NCBI RefSeq assembly: GCF_004364175.1
Contig: NZ_SNZW01000017.1
Span: forward strand, 310,001-374,000
Direction of reading: 5' to 3'
Origin: Maribacter caenipelagi
GTDB lineage: Bacteria; Bacteroidota; Bacteroidia; Flavobacteriales; Flavobacteriaceae
Length of the DNA stretch: 64,000 bases
Each line of letters opens with the position of its first letter. Positions within the stretch are counted from its first letter, which is position 1. The notes below the pieces were generated by a model. The model saw only the letters and a list, made by a program, of their open reading frames with translations. It had not been told where the DNA came from and searched no databases. A program made the position numbers and the translations under genes. Shown piece by piece: positions 8,594-18,086 of this stretch.

Positions 8594-9595
8594 ATGGAAG
8601 AAAATACTTCAATTGACATTAGTGCTGTTAATGAGAAAATAGCAAAAGAAAGCGCTTTTATCGATTTACTGATGCTTGAAATGAATAAGGTAATCGTAGG
8701 CCAGAAATATATGGTTGAGCGTTTATTAATCGGACTTTTAGGACAAGGTCATATTTTGCTGGAAGGTGTACCCGGTTTAGCAAAAACCTTGGCCATTAAC
8801 ACACTTTCAAAAGCTGTTAAAGGGAGTTTTAGTAGAATACAGTTTACGCCAGATTTACTTCCGGCAGATGTTGTAGGTACTTTAATCTATAATATGAAAC
8901 TGAATGACTTCTCGATTAAGAAAGGTCCTATTTTCGCAAATTTCGTTCTTGCTGATGAGATTAACCGTGCTCCTGCCAAAGTACAATCTGCTTTATTAGA
9001 AGCCATGCAAGAGAAGCAAGTGACCATTGGTGACGAAACTTTTATTCTTGACAAGCCCTTCTTAGTAATGGCAACTCAGAACCCGGTTGAACAAGAGGGA
9101 ACATACCCGTTACCTGAAGCTCAAGTGGACCGTTTTATGTTGAAGACTGTTATCGATTATCCAAAAATAAATGAAGAGCAGTTGATTATGCGCCAGAATT
9201 TATTAGGTAATTATGAGACCGTAAACGCTGTTGTATCCATAGAACAAATACTAAGCGCACAGAAAGCGGTACGTGAAGTATATATGGACGAAAAGATCGA
9301 GAAATATATTCTTGATATTGTTTTCGCCACCAGATATCCTGAAAAATATAATTTAGAAAGTTTAAAACCTTTAATTAGTTTTGGTGCTTCGCCAAGGGGA
9401 AGTATCAACTTAGGTGTCGCTGCAAAATGTTATGCCTTTATAAAAAGAAGAGGCTATGTAGTTCCTGAAGATGTGCGAGCTATTGTACACGATGTTTTAA
9501 GACATAGAATAGGGATTACTTACGAGGCAGAAGCCGAGAATATTACCTCTGTTGACATCATCAACAAAATTGTAAACGAGATAGAAGTACCTTAA
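8594..9595 (+). CDS. moxR: MoxR-family AAA+ ATPase, first gene of Bat operon
   Basis: A 333-residue MoxR ATPase: Walker A GVPGLAKT (58-65), Walker B VLADEINRA, sensor 1 in MATQNPVEQ, and the AAA lid domain at the C-terminus (ASPRGS...RGYVVPEDV). MoxR proteins act as chaperones for von Willebrand factor A proteins. It opens the aerotolerance operon, followed by DUF58 and VWA proteins, its usual partners. The spacing of 85 bp to the DUF58 gene is the largest internal gap in the operon. Confidence 0.93.
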   Translation: MEENTSIDISAVNEKIAKESAFIDLLMLEMNKVIVGQKYMVERLLIGLLGQGHILLEGVPGLAKTLAINTLSKAVKGSFSRIQFTPDLLPADVVGTLIYNMKLNDFSIKKGPIFANFVLADEINRAPAKVQSALLEAMQEKQVTIGDETFILDKPFLVMATQNPVEQEGTYPLPEAQVDRFMLKTVIDYPKINEEQLIMRQNLLGNYETVNAVVSIEQILSAQKAVREVYMDEKIEKYILDIVFATRYPEKYNLESLKPLISFGASPRGSINLGVAAKCYAFIKRRGYVVPEDVRAIVHDVLRHRIGITYEAEAENITSVDIINKIVNEIEVP

Positions 9596-9680
9596 ACTAG
9601 TTGTGATATTCGGTAAATACTATAATTTATGCCGAATATGTTAAACTGCTAACGGAGACTGTAAACTGTTTACTAAAAAA

Positions 9681-10547
9681 ATGGATACCAAAGAGCTACT
9701 CAAAAAAGTACGAAAAATTGAAATAAAGACGAGACGTCTTTCTGACCATATGTTTGGTGGGGAATACCACTCTACATTTAAGGGTCGTGGTATGACCTTT
9801 AGTGAAGTACGACAGTATCAATTTGGTGATGATGTAAGAAATATTGATTGGAATGTTACCGCACGATATAATGAACCTTACATTAAGGTTTTTGAAGAGG
9901 AGCGAGAATTGACCATGATGCTCATGGTAGATATTAGTGGATCTGAATTATTCGGTACTACCAATCAATTTAAAAATGAAATCGTTACCGAAATATCGGC
10001 AACATTAGCTTTTAGTGCACTACAAAACAATGATAAGGTCGGTGTCATTTTGTTCTCTGATCAAATTGAACTTTTTATACCGCCTAAAAAAGGAAAAACA
10101 CACGTTTTACGAATCATTAGAGAGTTGTTAGAGTTTAAGCCAAAAAGTAATAAGACAGATATTGCACAGGCATTAAAATTCTTAAGCAGTATCATGAAAA
10201 AGAAAGCGATTGTTTTTGTTCTTTCTGATTTTATTGATGAAGGATATGAAAAAACTCTTAAAATTACTGGTAGCAAGCACGATTTAACAGGTATTCGTAT
10301 TTACGATGAGCGAGAAGAAACCATTCCTAATATAGGTATGGTGCAAATTGAAGATGCAGAGACCGGCAAATTACAATTGATCAACACAAAATCTAAAAAA
10401 GTACGTAATGCTTACGCTGCATATAACTTAGAACGTGTTGCCTACTTTAAAGATTCTTTTACCAAAGCTGGTTGCGGAGTTTTAGATTGTAGGGTCGATG
10501 AAAGTTATGTAAAAAAATTATTGGGCTATTTTAAAAGAAGAGGTTGA
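9681..10547 (+). CDS. DUF58 domain protein (VWA-like, MoxR partner)
   Basis: A 288-residue DUF58 protein. The family signature is clear: RGMTFSEVRQYQFGDDVRNIDW followed by TAR (about residues 36-62), then a VWA-like fold with a MIDAS-type strand MLMVDISGSELF (DxSGS). It is soluble and cytoplasmic. DUF58 proteins nearly always travel with MoxR ATPases and are thought to be complex subunits assembled or remodelled by them. The stop TGA lies 5 bp before the preferred ATG of the next gene. Confidence 0.92.
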   Translation: MDTKELLKKVRKIEIKTRRLSDHMFGGEYHSTFKGRGMTFSEVRQYQFGDDVRNIDWNVTARYNEPYIKVFEEERELTMMLMVDISGSELFGTTNQFKNEIVTEISATLAFSALQNNDKVGVILFSDQIELFIPPKKGKTHVLRIIRELLEFKPKSNKTDIAQALKFLSSIMKKKAIVFVLSDFIDEGYEKTLKITGSKHDLTGIRIYDEREETIPNIGMVQIEDAETGKLQLINTKSKKVRNAYAAYNLERVAYFKDSFTKAGCGVLDCRVDESYVKKLLGYFKRRG

Positions 10548-10552
10548 TACGA

Positions 10553-12214
10553 ATGATTTATACTAATAGAATAATTAAAAGCGGTGTTTCGTTCATAAAA
10601 CGAATTTCACCTTTATTGGTATTTCTACTGTTCTTCGTTGAACTATCTGCTCAAGAACGACCAACGATTTCAACAAAAGTCAACACCACTTATATAAAAA
10701 TTGGCGAACAGGTTCAATGGACAATTACAGTCGATATAGATTCTACCGATTTTGTTATTTTCCCTGAGGGGCAAACATTTTCACCATTAGAGACCGTAGA
10801 GGCATTTGCGACTGATACCACAAGAAAAAAAGACAGACTAACACTTCAAAAAATATACGCCCTTACCCAATTTGATTCTGGTGCATACAAATTACCATCG
10901 CAACGAATTGATATTAATGGAACTGGTTACATGACCGATTCTACACTGATCAATGTAGCTACCATACCAGTAGATACCTTGAATCAGAAAATGTACGACA
11001 TTAAACCATTGATAAATGTTGAGAAAAGCAAGCTAGCTTTTTGGAAGTATTTGCTGATAGGTTTGTTGATATTGCTGATTTTAGGCGGACTGCTTTACTG
11101 GTTCGTTTTCCGTAAAAAACCACTTACAGAAGAAGAGAAAGTAGCACTTTTACCACCATACGACAGAGCTTTATTAGAACTTAAACGTTTAGAGAATTCT
11201 AAATACTTAATACAAGACGAGTACAAACAATACTATTCTGAACTAACTAGCATTGTACGTTCTTATTTAGAAGAAGATGCACATGTTACCGCACTAGAAA
11301 GTACCACGGGTCAATTAATCGAAAAATTAGAGCTATTAAAAGATGCTGGAGAATTAAAGTTGGACAATGATACCATCAAACAATTCTCACAAATATTACA
11401 AACGGCAGATTTAGTAAAATTTGCTAAGAATAAGCCTTCTACTTCGGTAGCAGAACAAGACAGAAAGTTAGTTGAACACATTGTCGAAAAAACCCATGAA
11501 GCTTTACCAGAACCTACAGAAGAAGAACTACTGGAACAGGCCGAATATCAAGAAGAATTAGAGCGTAAAGCTAAAAAGAAGAAAATTAAAATTGCAATAA
11601 TTTCTACCATTGCTGTAGTATTGATTGGTATTACCATTGCCGGCGTAAAATTTGGTTTTGGTTATTTAAAAGATACCGTTTTAGGACATCCTACAAAAGA
11701 GCTTTTAGAAGGCGAATGGGTACGTAGTAACTATGGCTTTCCTCCTGTTCAAATAGAGACTCCGCAAGTTCTCGTACGTCAAAACATAAAATTACCGCCC
11801 GAAGCCAAGGCTGCCATTGAAGATATACAAGCATTTCAATATTCTAGTCCTATTGGTCTTTTTAATGTAGCCACGACATCTGTAACGCTGGCACAAAAAG
11901 ATGTGGAGCCAGAGTTCGATAAAACCATTGAACAGATTTTATCGAATTTTGAAAGTCAGGGTGCAAAGAATATCATTACCAAACAAGAAGAGTTTAGTAC
12001 AATAAGTGGTGTTAAAGGGGCGAAAGTTTTTGGTAGCGGTAAATTTTTAGCTCCAGGATCAAAAGAATTAATGGAAGGTGAATATACCGTACTACTTTTT
12101 GGTGGCAAAGGTTTTCAGCAATACATTATTCTAACTTGGTTAGAAGACGATAACTACGCTCAAGAAATAGTAGACCGAATTTTAGCATCGGTAGAAGTTA
12201 AAACAGAATTATAA
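10553..12214 (+). CDS. Bat-operon membrane protein with two TM helices and protease-free C-domain
   Basis: About 553 residues from the ATG at 10553; a TTG at 10544 would add three residues and overlap the DUF58 stop. Order: signal peptide (about 12-35, ending ELSAQ), an extracytoplasmic beta-rich BatD-like N-domain, TM helix (about 162-185), a charged cytoplasmic segment that resembles DUF4381 (PPYDRALLELKRL), a Glu/Lys-rich stretch, a second TM helix (about 350-370), and a C-terminal domain of about 180 residues. It sits between DUF58 and BatA and is standard in Flavobacteriaceae Bat operons, but has no bat letter. Its function is inferred only from context. Confidence 0.75.
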   Translation: MIYTNRIIKSGVSFIKRISPLLVFLLFFVELSAQERPTISTKVNTTYIKIGEQVQWTITVDIDSTDFVIFPEGQTFSPLETVEAFATDTTRKKDRLTLQKIYALTQFDSGAYKLPSQRIDINGTGYMTDSTLINVATIPVDTLNQKMYDIKPLINVEKSKLAFWKYLLIGLLILLILGGLLYWFVFRKKPLTEEEKVALLPPYDRALLELKRLENSKYLIQDEYKQYYSELTSIVRSYLEEDAHVTALESTTGQLIEKLELLKDAGELKLDNDTIKQFSQILQTADLVKFAKNKPSTSVAEQDRKLVEHIVEKTHEALPEPTEEELLEQAEYQEELERKAKKKKIKIAIISTIAVVLIGITIAGVKFGFGYLKDTVLGHPTKELLEGEWVRSNYGFPPVQIETPQVLVRQNIKLPPEAKAAIEDIQAFQYSSPIGLFNVATTSVTLAQKDVEPEFDKTIEQILSNFESQGAKNIITKQEEFSTISGVKGAKVFGSGKFLAPGSKELMEGEYTVLLFGGKGFQQYIILTWLEDDNYAQEIVDRILASVEVKTEL

Positions 12215-13213
12215 ATGTTCGATAATATATCATTTGCAAATCCTGATTTCTTTTGGCTGTTTCTATTACTGCCATTAGCAATCGTGTGGTATATATTTAA
12301 GCAAACAGAGCAAACTGCATCATTACGCATTTCTAGTGTAAAAGGTTTTACCTATAGCAGTATTTTACCGAAACTAAAACCAGGCTTGTTCATTCTACGC
12401 TTATTGGCATTAGGTGCTATGATTGTAGCACTGGCTAGACCACAGACAGAAGATATATCTACGCGCACCAAAACCACAAAAGGTATTGATATTGTAATGG
12501 CCATTGATGTTTCTTCTAGTATGTTGGCAAGAGATTTAAAGCCAAACAGGCTATCTGCATTAAAAGATGTTGCTGCAGATTTTATAAAGAAAAGACCTAA
12601 CGACCGTATTGGTATTGTTGCCTATGCCGGTGAAGGATATACCAAAACACCGATTACTACAGATAAGTCTATTGTACTGAACGCACTTTCAGAAGTTACA
12701 TACGGTCAATTAGAAGACGGTACCGCAATAGGTATGGGACTCGCAACATCGGTAAACCGGTTGAAAGATAGTAAGGCCAAAAGTAAAATCATTATTCTAT
12801 TGACAGATGGCGTTAACAACACTGGTTTTATTGAACCCCAAACAGCATCAGACCTAGCTATAGAATTTGGTATTAAAACGTATACTATAGGTTTGGGCAC
12901 CAACGGAAATGCCCTTTCACCTATTGCTTATAATGCCGACGGTTCTTTTAGATATGGAATGCGCCAAGTAGAGATAGACGAAGAGTTATTGAAAGATATT
13001 GCAAGTGCTACAGGAGGTCGATATTTTAGAGCGACGGACAACGAATCTCTAGAGGAAATCTATGATGAGATCAATAAGCTTGAAAAAACAGAGGTAGAGG
13101 AATTTAAATATTACCGCTACGAAGAGAAATTTAGACTTTGGGTTTTATTGGCCGGAGGTTTGCTTTTGTTAGAATGGATTTTAAGAAACACGCTTTTTAG
13201 AAGCTTTGTATAA
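12215..13213 (+). CDS. batA: BatA, von Willebrand factor A membrane protein
   Basis: A 332-residue VWA protein with two N-terminal hydrophobic segments (about 10-28 and 56-75), the VWA domain with MIDAS residues D98, S100 and S102 (AIDVSSSM), a conserved LTDGVNN strand, and a C-terminal TM helix. The VWA domain probably faces the periplasm. In Bacteroides fragilis the bat operon was linked to aerotolerance; the molecular role is still unclear. The start ATG directly follows the previous stop codon and the stop is one base before the BatB ATG, so the genes are tightly coupled. Confidence 0.92.
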   Translation: MFDNISFANPDFFWLFLLLPLAIVWYIFKQTEQTASLRISSVKGFTYSSILPKLKPGLFILRLLALGAMIVALARPQTEDISTRTKTTKGIDIVMAIDVSSSMLARDLKPNRLSALKDVAADFIKKRPNDRIGIVAYAGEGYTKTPITTDKSIVLNALSEVTYGQLEDGTAIGMGLATSVNRLKDSKAKSKIIILLTDGVNNTGFIEPQTASDLAIEFGIKTYTIGLGTNGNALSPIAYNADGSFRYGMRQVEIDEELLKDIASATGGRYFRATDNESLEEIYDEINKLEKTEVEEFKYYRYEEKFRLWVLLAGGLLLLEWILRNTLFRSFV

Positions 13214-13214
13214 T

Positions 13215-14261
13215 ATGGTACAGTACGACGAAAAAATATATTTCTATTTACTTATTATCATTCCGGTGATAGTGGTGTTGTTCCTATTATTATTGGTATG
13301 GAAAAAGAGAACACAAAAGAAATTTGCAGACTCAGAACTTTTAAAAAGACTAACACCAAATCGTTCTTATAACAAAGGAGGTTTAAAATTAGTCGTTTTT
13401 ATTCTTGCCTTAGCCTTAATGATTATAGGTCTGGTGAATCCTAAAATCGGTACAAAACTAGAGACCGTTAAAAGGGAAGGCGTAGATATTGTTTTTGCTG
13501 TCGATGTCAGTAAAAGTATGCTTGCTGAAGATATTGCCCCAAACAGGTTGGAGAAGGCAAAACGATTGGTTTCTGAAATCATAAACCAATTGGCAAGTGA
13601 TAGAATAGGAATAATTGCTTACGCAGGTCAAGCGTACCCGCAACTACCGATTACAACCGACTATGGCGCTGCTAAAATGTTCTTACAGGGCATGAATACA
13701 GATATGCTAACGTCTCAAGGTACAGCTATAGATCAAGCAATAGAATTAGCTACAACTTATTACGATGATGCAGAACAGACCAACCGTGTATTGTTCATTA
13801 TCTCTGATGGTGAAGATCATTCAGAAGGTTCTACATTAGATGCTGTAGAAGATGCCGTTGATGAAGGCATTATTATTTACACCATTGGTGTTGGTAAAGA
13901 AAAAGGTGCTCCAATACCTATCAAAAGAAACGGAATTTTAGAAAGCTTGAAAAAAGACAGTCAAGGAGAAACCGTAATTACTCGATTAAACGAGAGTGTT
14001 TTAGTAGATATCGCAAATGAAGGTGATGGGCAATATATAGATGGCTCTAACACCGATGCAGCCGTAGAATTTATTAAAGATGAATTGTTAAAAATGGATA
14101 AAAAGGAATTTGAAGCCAAACAATTCGCAGAATATAAAGATCAGTTTCAATGGTTTATTGGTGGGGCACTATTGCTTCTCTTTTTAGATATATTTATCTT
14201 GGACCGCAAGACAAGCTGGTTAAAGAAACTCAATTTGTTCAATGAGAAAAGAAATGAATAA
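13215..14261 (+). CDS. batB: BatB, von Willebrand factor A membrane protein
   Basis: A 348-residue paralogue of BatA starting at the ATG at 13215; a TTG at 13206 could add three residues but would overlap BatA. N-terminal TM helices (about 8-27 and 53-70), a VWA domain with MIDAS residues D97, S99 and S101 (AVDVSKSM), LISDGEDH, and a C-terminal TM helix just before a basic tail. It probably pairs with BatA in a membrane VWA complex serviced by the MoxR ATPase. The last 20 bases overlap the BatC gene. Confidence 0.92.
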   Translation: MVQYDEKIYFYLLIIIPVIVVLFLLLLVWKKRTQKKFADSELLKRLTPNRSYNKGGLKLVVFILALALMIIGLVNPKIGTKLETVKREGVDIVFAVDVSKSMLAEDIAPNRLEKAKRLVSEIINQLASDRIGIIAYAGQAYPQLPITTDYGAAKMFLQGMNTDMLTSQGTAIDQAIELATTYYDDAEQTNRVLFIISDGEDHSEGSTLDAVEDAVDEGIIIYTIGVGKEKGAPIPIKRNGILESLKKDSQGETVITRLNESVLVDIANEGDGQYIDGSNTDAAVEFIKDELLKMDKKEFEAKQFAEYKDQFQWFIGGALLLLFLDIFILDRKTSWLKKLNLFNEKRNE

Positions 14262-15114
14262 AATAAGCACAGTTTTAGTACTACTTTTTGTTTGCTTTTC
14301 ATCTCTTGCTCAAGAGGTTGATGAAAAAGTAAAAGAAAAATCTTTACAGTCGTCTACCAATCTTACTTGGGATGCAAACAAAGCGCTATCTGAAGATAAC
14401 TTTATTGCTGCAGAAGTAGCGTACAGAAAGGCTATTGCAAAAAGTACAGAGAATAGTGCTGCCCCTTATAATTTAGGTAACGCCTATTACGAAAATGAAA
14501 CGTATAATGAAGCCTTTGGTAGATTTAAAGAAGCAGGCGAGGCATCTACCTCTAAAGTAGATAAACATAAAGCTTACCACAATATGGGAAATGTTTTTAT
14601 GAAGCGTAAAGATTATGCAAAAGCAGTAGAAGCTTATAAAGAAGCCTTACGTAATGACCCTACCGATGAAGAAACCCGTTATAATTTAGCCTTGGCAAAA
14701 GAGCTTTTGAAAAAAGAACAAGACGAAAACAAGCAGGATCAAGACGACAAGGATAAGGACAAAGACGATAAAGACGAGAATAAAGATCAAGATAAAAAAG
14801 ACGAAGGAGAAAACGAGGATAAAAAAGATCAAGGCGAAGACGGCGATAAGGGTGACGAGGGGGATCAGGACGAAGAGAAGAAAGACGATAATAAAGAAGG
14901 TGAAGGAGACAATAAATCTGATCAAAAAAAGAAGCCCGAACAAGGCGAAGGCGATAACGAACAAGAGCAACAGCAACCTAGACCGAATCAACTTTCTAAG
15001 CAGCAGGTTGAGAATTTATTGAGAGCCATGCAAAATGCAGAAAAAAAGGTGCAAGATAAAATCGATGCTAAAAAAGTAAAAGGTGCTAAAATTAAAACCG
15101 AAAAAGATTGGTAG
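14242..15114 (+). CDS. batC: BatC, TPR protein with acidic/lysine-rich low-complexity tail
   Basis: A 290-residue protein: signal peptide (ending SLAQ, about residue 23), TPR repeats at about 45-145, then a stretch of about 90 residues made mostly of Asp, Glu, Lys, Gln and Gly, and a conserved C-terminal segment (QLSKQQVENLLRAMQNAE). TPRs suggest a periplasmic protein-binding role. The low-complexity tail is usual for Bacteroidota BatC and probably varies in length between strains. The start overlaps the end of BatB by 20 bp; a second ATG four codons in (14254) is an alternative. Confidence 0.9.
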   Translation: MRKEMNKISTVLVLLFVCFSSLAQEVDEKVKEKSLQSSTNLTWDANKALSEDNFIAAEVAYRKAIAKSTENSAAPYNLGNAYYENETYNEAFGRFKEAGEASTSKVDKHKAYHNMGNVFMKRKDYAKAVEAYKEALRNDPTDEETRYNLALAKELLKKEQDENKQDQDDKDKDKDDKDENKDQDKKDEGENEDKKDQGEDGDKGDEGDQDEEKKDDNKEGEGDNKSDQKKKPEQGEGDNEQEQQQPRPNQLSKQQVENLLRAMQNAEKKVQDKIDAKKVKGAKIKTEKDW

Positions 15115-16898
15115 ACTTTAAGTCCATAGCTAAACTTGGGTTAGTATTAACCGTTTTTCTATCATCCGTATTGATGATGGGGCAAGATAACAATGACGTT
15201 ACTTTTGAGATGAAACTAAGCAAACCTAAGCTTGGTCTAAACGAAAGACTACGTGTAGATTTTATTATGAACCGCGATGGCGATAATTTTAATCCACCAG
15301 ATTTTACCGGTTTTAAGGTTATTATGGGACCATCACAATCTATTAGTTCTTCATGGATCAATGGTGTAAGAAGTTATTCTAAATCATATTCATACACATT
15401 ATCGCCTACTGCTAGAGGTAAATTCACTATTAAACAAGCCTCTATCGTAATTGGTGGTGAAACATACAAGTCATTGGCACAAAATGTGGAAGTCACTGCG
15501 GCAGTAGACAAGCCTAGTGATCAAATGACAGCTGATGATATAGCAGATGAAAATTTACATTTGGTTGCCGAAATTTCAAAAACGAATCCGTATTTGAACG
15601 AAGCTATCACCGTAATTTACAAGTTGTATGTAAGTCCAGATATCAGGGTTTCGAACTATCAACCTTTAGATAACCCAACTTATAATAATTTTTGGAGTCA
15701 AGATATTAAAGTAAATGCTCTTAGTGCTCAAAATGGTACCTACAAGGGCAAGCCATATCGTTATGTAATCTTAAAACGTGTGGTTCTTTACCCGCAAAAA
15801 TCTGGAAAATTAGATATTGAACCGTTATCGCTTGATGTAAGCGTAGATGTACCTACCCAAAGACGAGATTTCTTTGGTCAGAGAATGTATGCCCAAACAA
15901 ACAAAACCGTATCTGCAGGAAACAGAACTATTAATGTAAAAGCGTTGCCATTAGACAATCAACCTGCTGATTTTAATGGTGCAGTAGGTGATTTTGATTT
16001 TTCGGTTACAACAAGTAAAAAAAGCTTAAACGCTTCAGAATCTTTACAAGCAACTATAGAAGTAAGTGGTAGGGGAAATTTAAAATTATTCAAACTTCCA
16101 GAACTAGAATTACCTAGTGCTTTAGAGGTTTATGAACCTGAGTTTACAGAAGGCGTTAGAACAACCTTAGCCGGTATGCAGGGCAAAGTGAGCAACCAAT
16201 ATACTATTGTACCATCCTTTAGAGGTAAATATCCAATATCACCTTTAAGCTTTAGTTATTTTAATCCTTCCACCGAAAAATATAAAACACTTACATCAGA
16301 TGAAATTGTTATCAATGTTTTAGAGGGTCCGTTAAGCGCTTCTTCCAATTCTGATGCAACTACCAATAGCAACAAGCAATCTGTTGTTAGCAGCGGAAAT
16401 GAATTCAATTTTTTAAAGCTGACACCAAACCTAACAAGTAAATCAGCTTCGTACTTTTTCGGTTCTACCTCTTTTTACTTGTGGTTATTGGGTCCGTTAT
16501 TACTAATTCCATTAGCTATTTTCTTTAGAAAGAAAAGAGATGCTATTGCTGGTGATATAGTTGGAAATAAAATTAGAAAAGCTAATAAACTTGCCCGTAA
16601 ATATTTATCTGCAGCAAGAAAACAACTAGGTAATAAAGAATCTTTTTACGTTGCCCTTGAACGAGCGCTACATAATTACCTAAAAGCAAAATTGAAAATA
16701 GAAACCTCAGAGTTCAGTAAAGATAAAATAACCGAGCTGCTTACAGAGAAGCAAATTGACGACACTACGGTAAACAGTTTTATAGCGCTTCTTAAAAATT
16801 GTGAAGCGGCAAGATACAGCCCATTCTCAAACGTACAAATGCAAGCCGATTATGATAAGGCAAGCGAGGTAATCTCTTTAATGGATAAACAATTATAA
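15108..16898 (+). CDS. batD: BatD, oxygen-tolerance protein
   Basis: A 596-residue BatD: signal peptide (about 1-25, ending MMGQ), several extracytoplasmic immunoglobulin-like beta domains, one TM helix (about 450-470, LWLLGPLLLIPLAIFF), and a C-terminal cytoplasmic alpha-helical domain. The start must be the TTG at 15108: the next upstream in-frame stop is at 15093, and later ATG codons would remove the signal peptide. The TTG overlaps the BatC stop by 7 bp, a set-up for translational coupling. BatD proteins are thought to bridge the BatA/B complex and the periplasm. Confidence 0.9.
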   Translation: MVDFKSIAKLGLVLTVFLSSVLMMGQDNNDVTFEMKLSKPKLGLNERLRVDFIMNRDGDNFNPPDFTGFKVIMGPSQSISSSWINGVRSYSKSYSYTLSPTARGKFTIKQASIVIGGETYKSLAQNVEVTAAVDKPSDQMTADDIADENLHLVAEISKTNPYLNEAITVIYKLYVSPDIRVSNYQPLDNPTYNNFWSQDIKVNALSAQNGTYKGKPYRYVILKRVVLYPQKSGKLDIEPLSLDVSVDVPTQRRDFFGQRMYAQTNKTVSAGNRTINVKALPLDNQPADFNGAVGDFDFSVTTSKKSLNASESLQATIEVSGRGNLKLFKLPELELPSALEVYEPEFTEGVRTTLAGMQGKVSNQYTIVPSFRGKYPISPLSFSYFNPSTEKYKTLTSDEIVINVLEGPLSASSNSDATTNSNKQSVVSSGNEFNFLKLTPNLTSKSASYFFGSTSFYLWLLGPLLLIPLAIFFRKKRDAIAGDIVGNKIRKANKLARKYLSAARKQLGNKESFYVALERALHNYLKAKLKIETSEFSKDKITELLTEKQIDDTTVNSFIALLKNCEAARYSPFSNVQMQADYDKASEVISLMDKQL

Positions 16899-16900
16899 GT

Positions 16901-17662
16901 ATGTTCAAAAAGCTAGCTACTCTTATTAGCCTTTTCACGGTTCTCTTTTGTGCCGCTCAGAACAATAAATTGTTTGAGCAGGCCACAGCGGCTTATAATA
17001 CCGGTGATTATGATAAGGCCGTATCTTATTATGAAGATATTTTAAACAATGACGAGCATTCTAGCGCCGTTTACTATAACCTTGGTAATTCGTATTACAA
17101 GCTCAATATGATTGCCGAGAGTATCTATTACTATGAGAAGGCTTTGCTACTATCGCCAAACGATAATGAAATAAAAACGAACCTAAGCTATGCTCAGAAT
17201 ATGACCATAGATGCTATTGATACAATGCCTGAAACAGGGTTGAGTAAATTGTATAAAAATATAACCGGCAAATTAACTTTTGATCAGTGGGCGTATACAG
17301 CGATTGTCTTTATGCTACTTTTTGTGCTTTTATATATTTTATTTTATAACTCTAATTACAGCACAAGAAAACGATGGACATTTATAGGTAGTTTACTTGC
17401 ACTGTTCTTTTGTTTAATCTCGGTTCTATTTGCTTTTATTCAACGAAATGATTTCGATGAAAATCAACCTGCAATAATATTTTCGGAAGAAAGTATTGTA
17501 AAATCTGAGCCTAACGACGCTAGTGCAGAAGTATTTTTGATTCATGCAGGAACCAAAGTGAATGTTTTAGAGAAGCTAAATGACTGGAATAAAATTAGAT
17601 TAGCAGATGGTAAAACAGGATGGATTCAAAACAATGAACTTAAATTGTTAAAGGATTTTTAG
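16901..17662 (+). CDS. batE: BatE, TPR and SH3-like domain protein
   Basis: A 253-residue protein closing the Bat operon, two bases after BatD. Signal peptide (about 1-19), two to three TPR repeats (about 23-100), two TM helices (about 131-150 and 160-180), and a C-terminal bacterial SH3-like domain (about 195-250) ending in the typical WNKIRLADGKTGWI pattern. This architecture is the usual BatE. It probably binds peptidoglycan or partner proteins in the periplasm. Confidence 0.9.
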   Translation: MFKKLATLISLFTVLFCAAQNNKLFEQATAAYNTGDYDKAVSYYEDILNNDEHSSAVYYNLGNSYYKLNMIAESIYYYEKALLLSPNDNEIKTNLSYAQNMTIDAIDTMPETGLSKLYKNITGKLTFDQWAYTAIVFMLLFVLLYILFYNSNYSTRKRWTFIGSLLALFFCLISVLFAFIQRNDFDENQPAIIFSEESIVKSEPNDASAEVFLIHAGTKVNVLEKLNDWNKIRLADGKTGWIQNNELKLLKDF

Positions 17663-17720
17663 ATTATAGTTAACAGTTTTTAACCATTTCAGTACTATCT
17701 TTATACCTTATTTTTAGTAC

Positions 17721-18014
17721 ATGACTTTTTTTGCTCGCATTACTTTACTGTTATTATGGCTTTTTGCAGTTACTGCACCAAGCATCATAACCCTATGCGA
17801 TGTTGAAAACCCTATTTTAATAACCAATCTTAACGAAGAAGAGCAAGAGACTGGTAAAAAATCTATGGGCGAAGAAAAGTTTGTTAAGGAAAGTTTGTTA
17901 GATTTTTCAATAGCAGCCATTTTTGAAAATTCTATAATCAGCAACTTCAGCATGATAGGCTATATAGACCTGTCATTAGAAGTTCCATCTCCTCCTCCCG
18001 ACTACATTAGTTAA
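17721..18014 (+). CDS. Small exported protein upstream of SulP transporter
   Basis: A 97-residue protein with an N-terminal signal peptide (hydrophobic residues 3-23) and a short tail ending PSPPPDYIS. The middle is acidic. No domain is recognised. It lies 72 bp before the first SulP gene on the same strand and could be part of that transcription unit. Small exported proteins with a proline-rich C-terminus are common beside transporters in flavobacteria, so it may be a real accessory protein, but no function is known. Confidence 0.55.
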   Translation: MTFFARITLLLLWLFAVTAPSIITLCDVENPILITNLNEEEQETGKKSMGEEKFVKESLLDFSIAAIFENSIISNFSMIGYIDLSLEVPSPPPDYIS

Positions 18015-18086
18015 TTTCTTCATTTTTATTTTACATCAGTTAACTAATCTGTTCCAAAATAACTTTGGGACATAAACTTTTTATAC

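Noticed and set aside
14686-14991. A hydrophobic minus-strand frame of about 100 codons opposite batC
   Set aside because: It is the mirror image of the Asp/Lys/Glu-rich tail of BatC and has no independent support.
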